A DNA stretch of 64,000 nt from Stutzerimonas frequens (lineage in GTDB: Bacteria; Pseudomonadota; Gammaproteobacteria; Pseudomonadales; Pseudomonadaceae), in NCBI RefSeq assembly GCF_024448335.1, contig NZ_JAMOHM010000001.1, forward strand, positions 248,001 to 312,000, in the 5' to 3' direction. How positions within the stretch are numbered: the stretch's first letter is position 1; each line of letters begins with the position of its first letter. The notes below the pieces were generated by a model. It was given only the letters and a program-made list of their open reading frames with translations, searched no databases and was not told the origin of the DNA. Both the position numbers and the translations under genes were made by a program. Shown one piece after another: positions 63,796 through 64,000 of the stretch.

Positions 63796-64000
63796 ATGCG
63801 ACCACTGACCATCGACATGCACCGTCTGGAATATGCTCTGGACGGACGCGACATCGCCGAGTACTACCTGGATCTGGAAAGCGGCGAAATTCGCGCGATC
63901 TTTCCCGGTGATCCTCCTCCCGGGGCCATGGAGAAGTATGACGTCAAGGAGGACCGCTACCTGCACATCGAACCACTGGATCTCGCGCAATCGATCGCCA
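63796..64000 (+). CDS. UPF0158-like protein, N-terminal fragment (cut by window edge)
   Basis: 68 codons are visible before the window ends. MRPLTIDMHRLEYALDGRDIAEYYLDLESGEIRAIFPGDPPPG, then EDRYLHIEPLDLAQSIA. The pattern of a dimerising short helix, YYLDLESGEI and YLHIEPL matches the UPF0158 group of uncharacterised cytoplasmic proteins. No ribosome site stronger than GAGCC is seen before the ATG. The family call from a fragment is tentative. Confidence 0.62.
   Translation, partial: MRPLTIDMHRLEYALDGRDIAEYYLDLESGEIRAIFPGDPPPGAMEKYDVKEDRYLHIEPLDLAQSIA

Overview
The window is high-GC bacterial chromosome, almost certainly from the Pseudomonas/Stutzerimonas stutzeri group. The evidence is gene content and order: oprH-phoP-phoQ; typA-thiI-glnA-ntrB-ntrC-trmL; hslV-hslU-DUF971-(PHA family protein)-ubiE-ubiJ-ubiB-hisI-hisE-tatA-tatB-tatC-rsmE; and a D-2-hydroxyglutarate dehydrogenase gene divergent from serA. 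I see no rRNA, tRNA, CRISPR array, phage or IS element.

Layout. 1-8.6 kb: two tandem SdiA-regulated/YjiK-like proteins, a fumarylacetoacetate-hydrolase-family enzyme, D-2-hydroxyglutarate dehydrogenase facing serA across a palindromic operator, two small disordered secreted proteins, an AI-2E-family permease and an OPT-family transporter. 8.8-11.5 kb: a curli locus (CsgD-like regulator, CsgB- and CsgA-like curlins, CsgH-like protein) with no csgE/F/G nearby. 11.5-14.4 kb: oprH-phoP-phoQ behind an array of GTTCAG hexamers. 14.9-21.6 kb: an eight-gene Mrp/Mnh-type cation/proton antiporter operon with three MrpD-like subunits. 22-28 kb: DUF2628 protein, phosphoribosyltransferase plus a frameshifted hydrolase, a periplasmic binding protein coupled to a GGDEF/EAL protein (NspS/MbaA-like), and a frameshifted Cys-motif protein. 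28-32 kb: a formate dehydrogenase set whose iron-sulfur subunit is frameshifted. 32-37 kb: DUF1028, DUF1456, and a sigma-54-type two-component pair divergent from a DUF4168 secreted protein that has a near-perfect sigma-54 promoter. 37-44 kb: small exported proteins, an alpha/beta hydrolase, a disrupted AsmA-like gene, a DUF2147 protein and a frameshifted chemoreceptor.

44-64 kb is core genome: typA, thiI, glnA (sigma-54 promoter and two NtrC-like sites), two DUF4124 proteins, ntrBC with its own NtrC site and sigma-54 promoter, trmL, heat-shock hslVU, then the ubi-his-tat block. Compared with the P. aeruginosa order, the trmL/hslV junction is a rearrangement breakpoint, and the pha polyester genes usually found between DUF971 and ubiE are absent.

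Five genes between 22.5 and 43.8 kb carry frame disruptions (four need exactly one extra base), while all core genes at both ends are intact. These may be sequencing errors or real decay. The most interesting signals are the sigma-54 circuit at 33.7-37.1 kb, the 11-bp-phased GTTCAG array at oprH, the binding-protein/c-di-GMP pair, the incomplete curli locus and the three-D-subunit Mrp complex.
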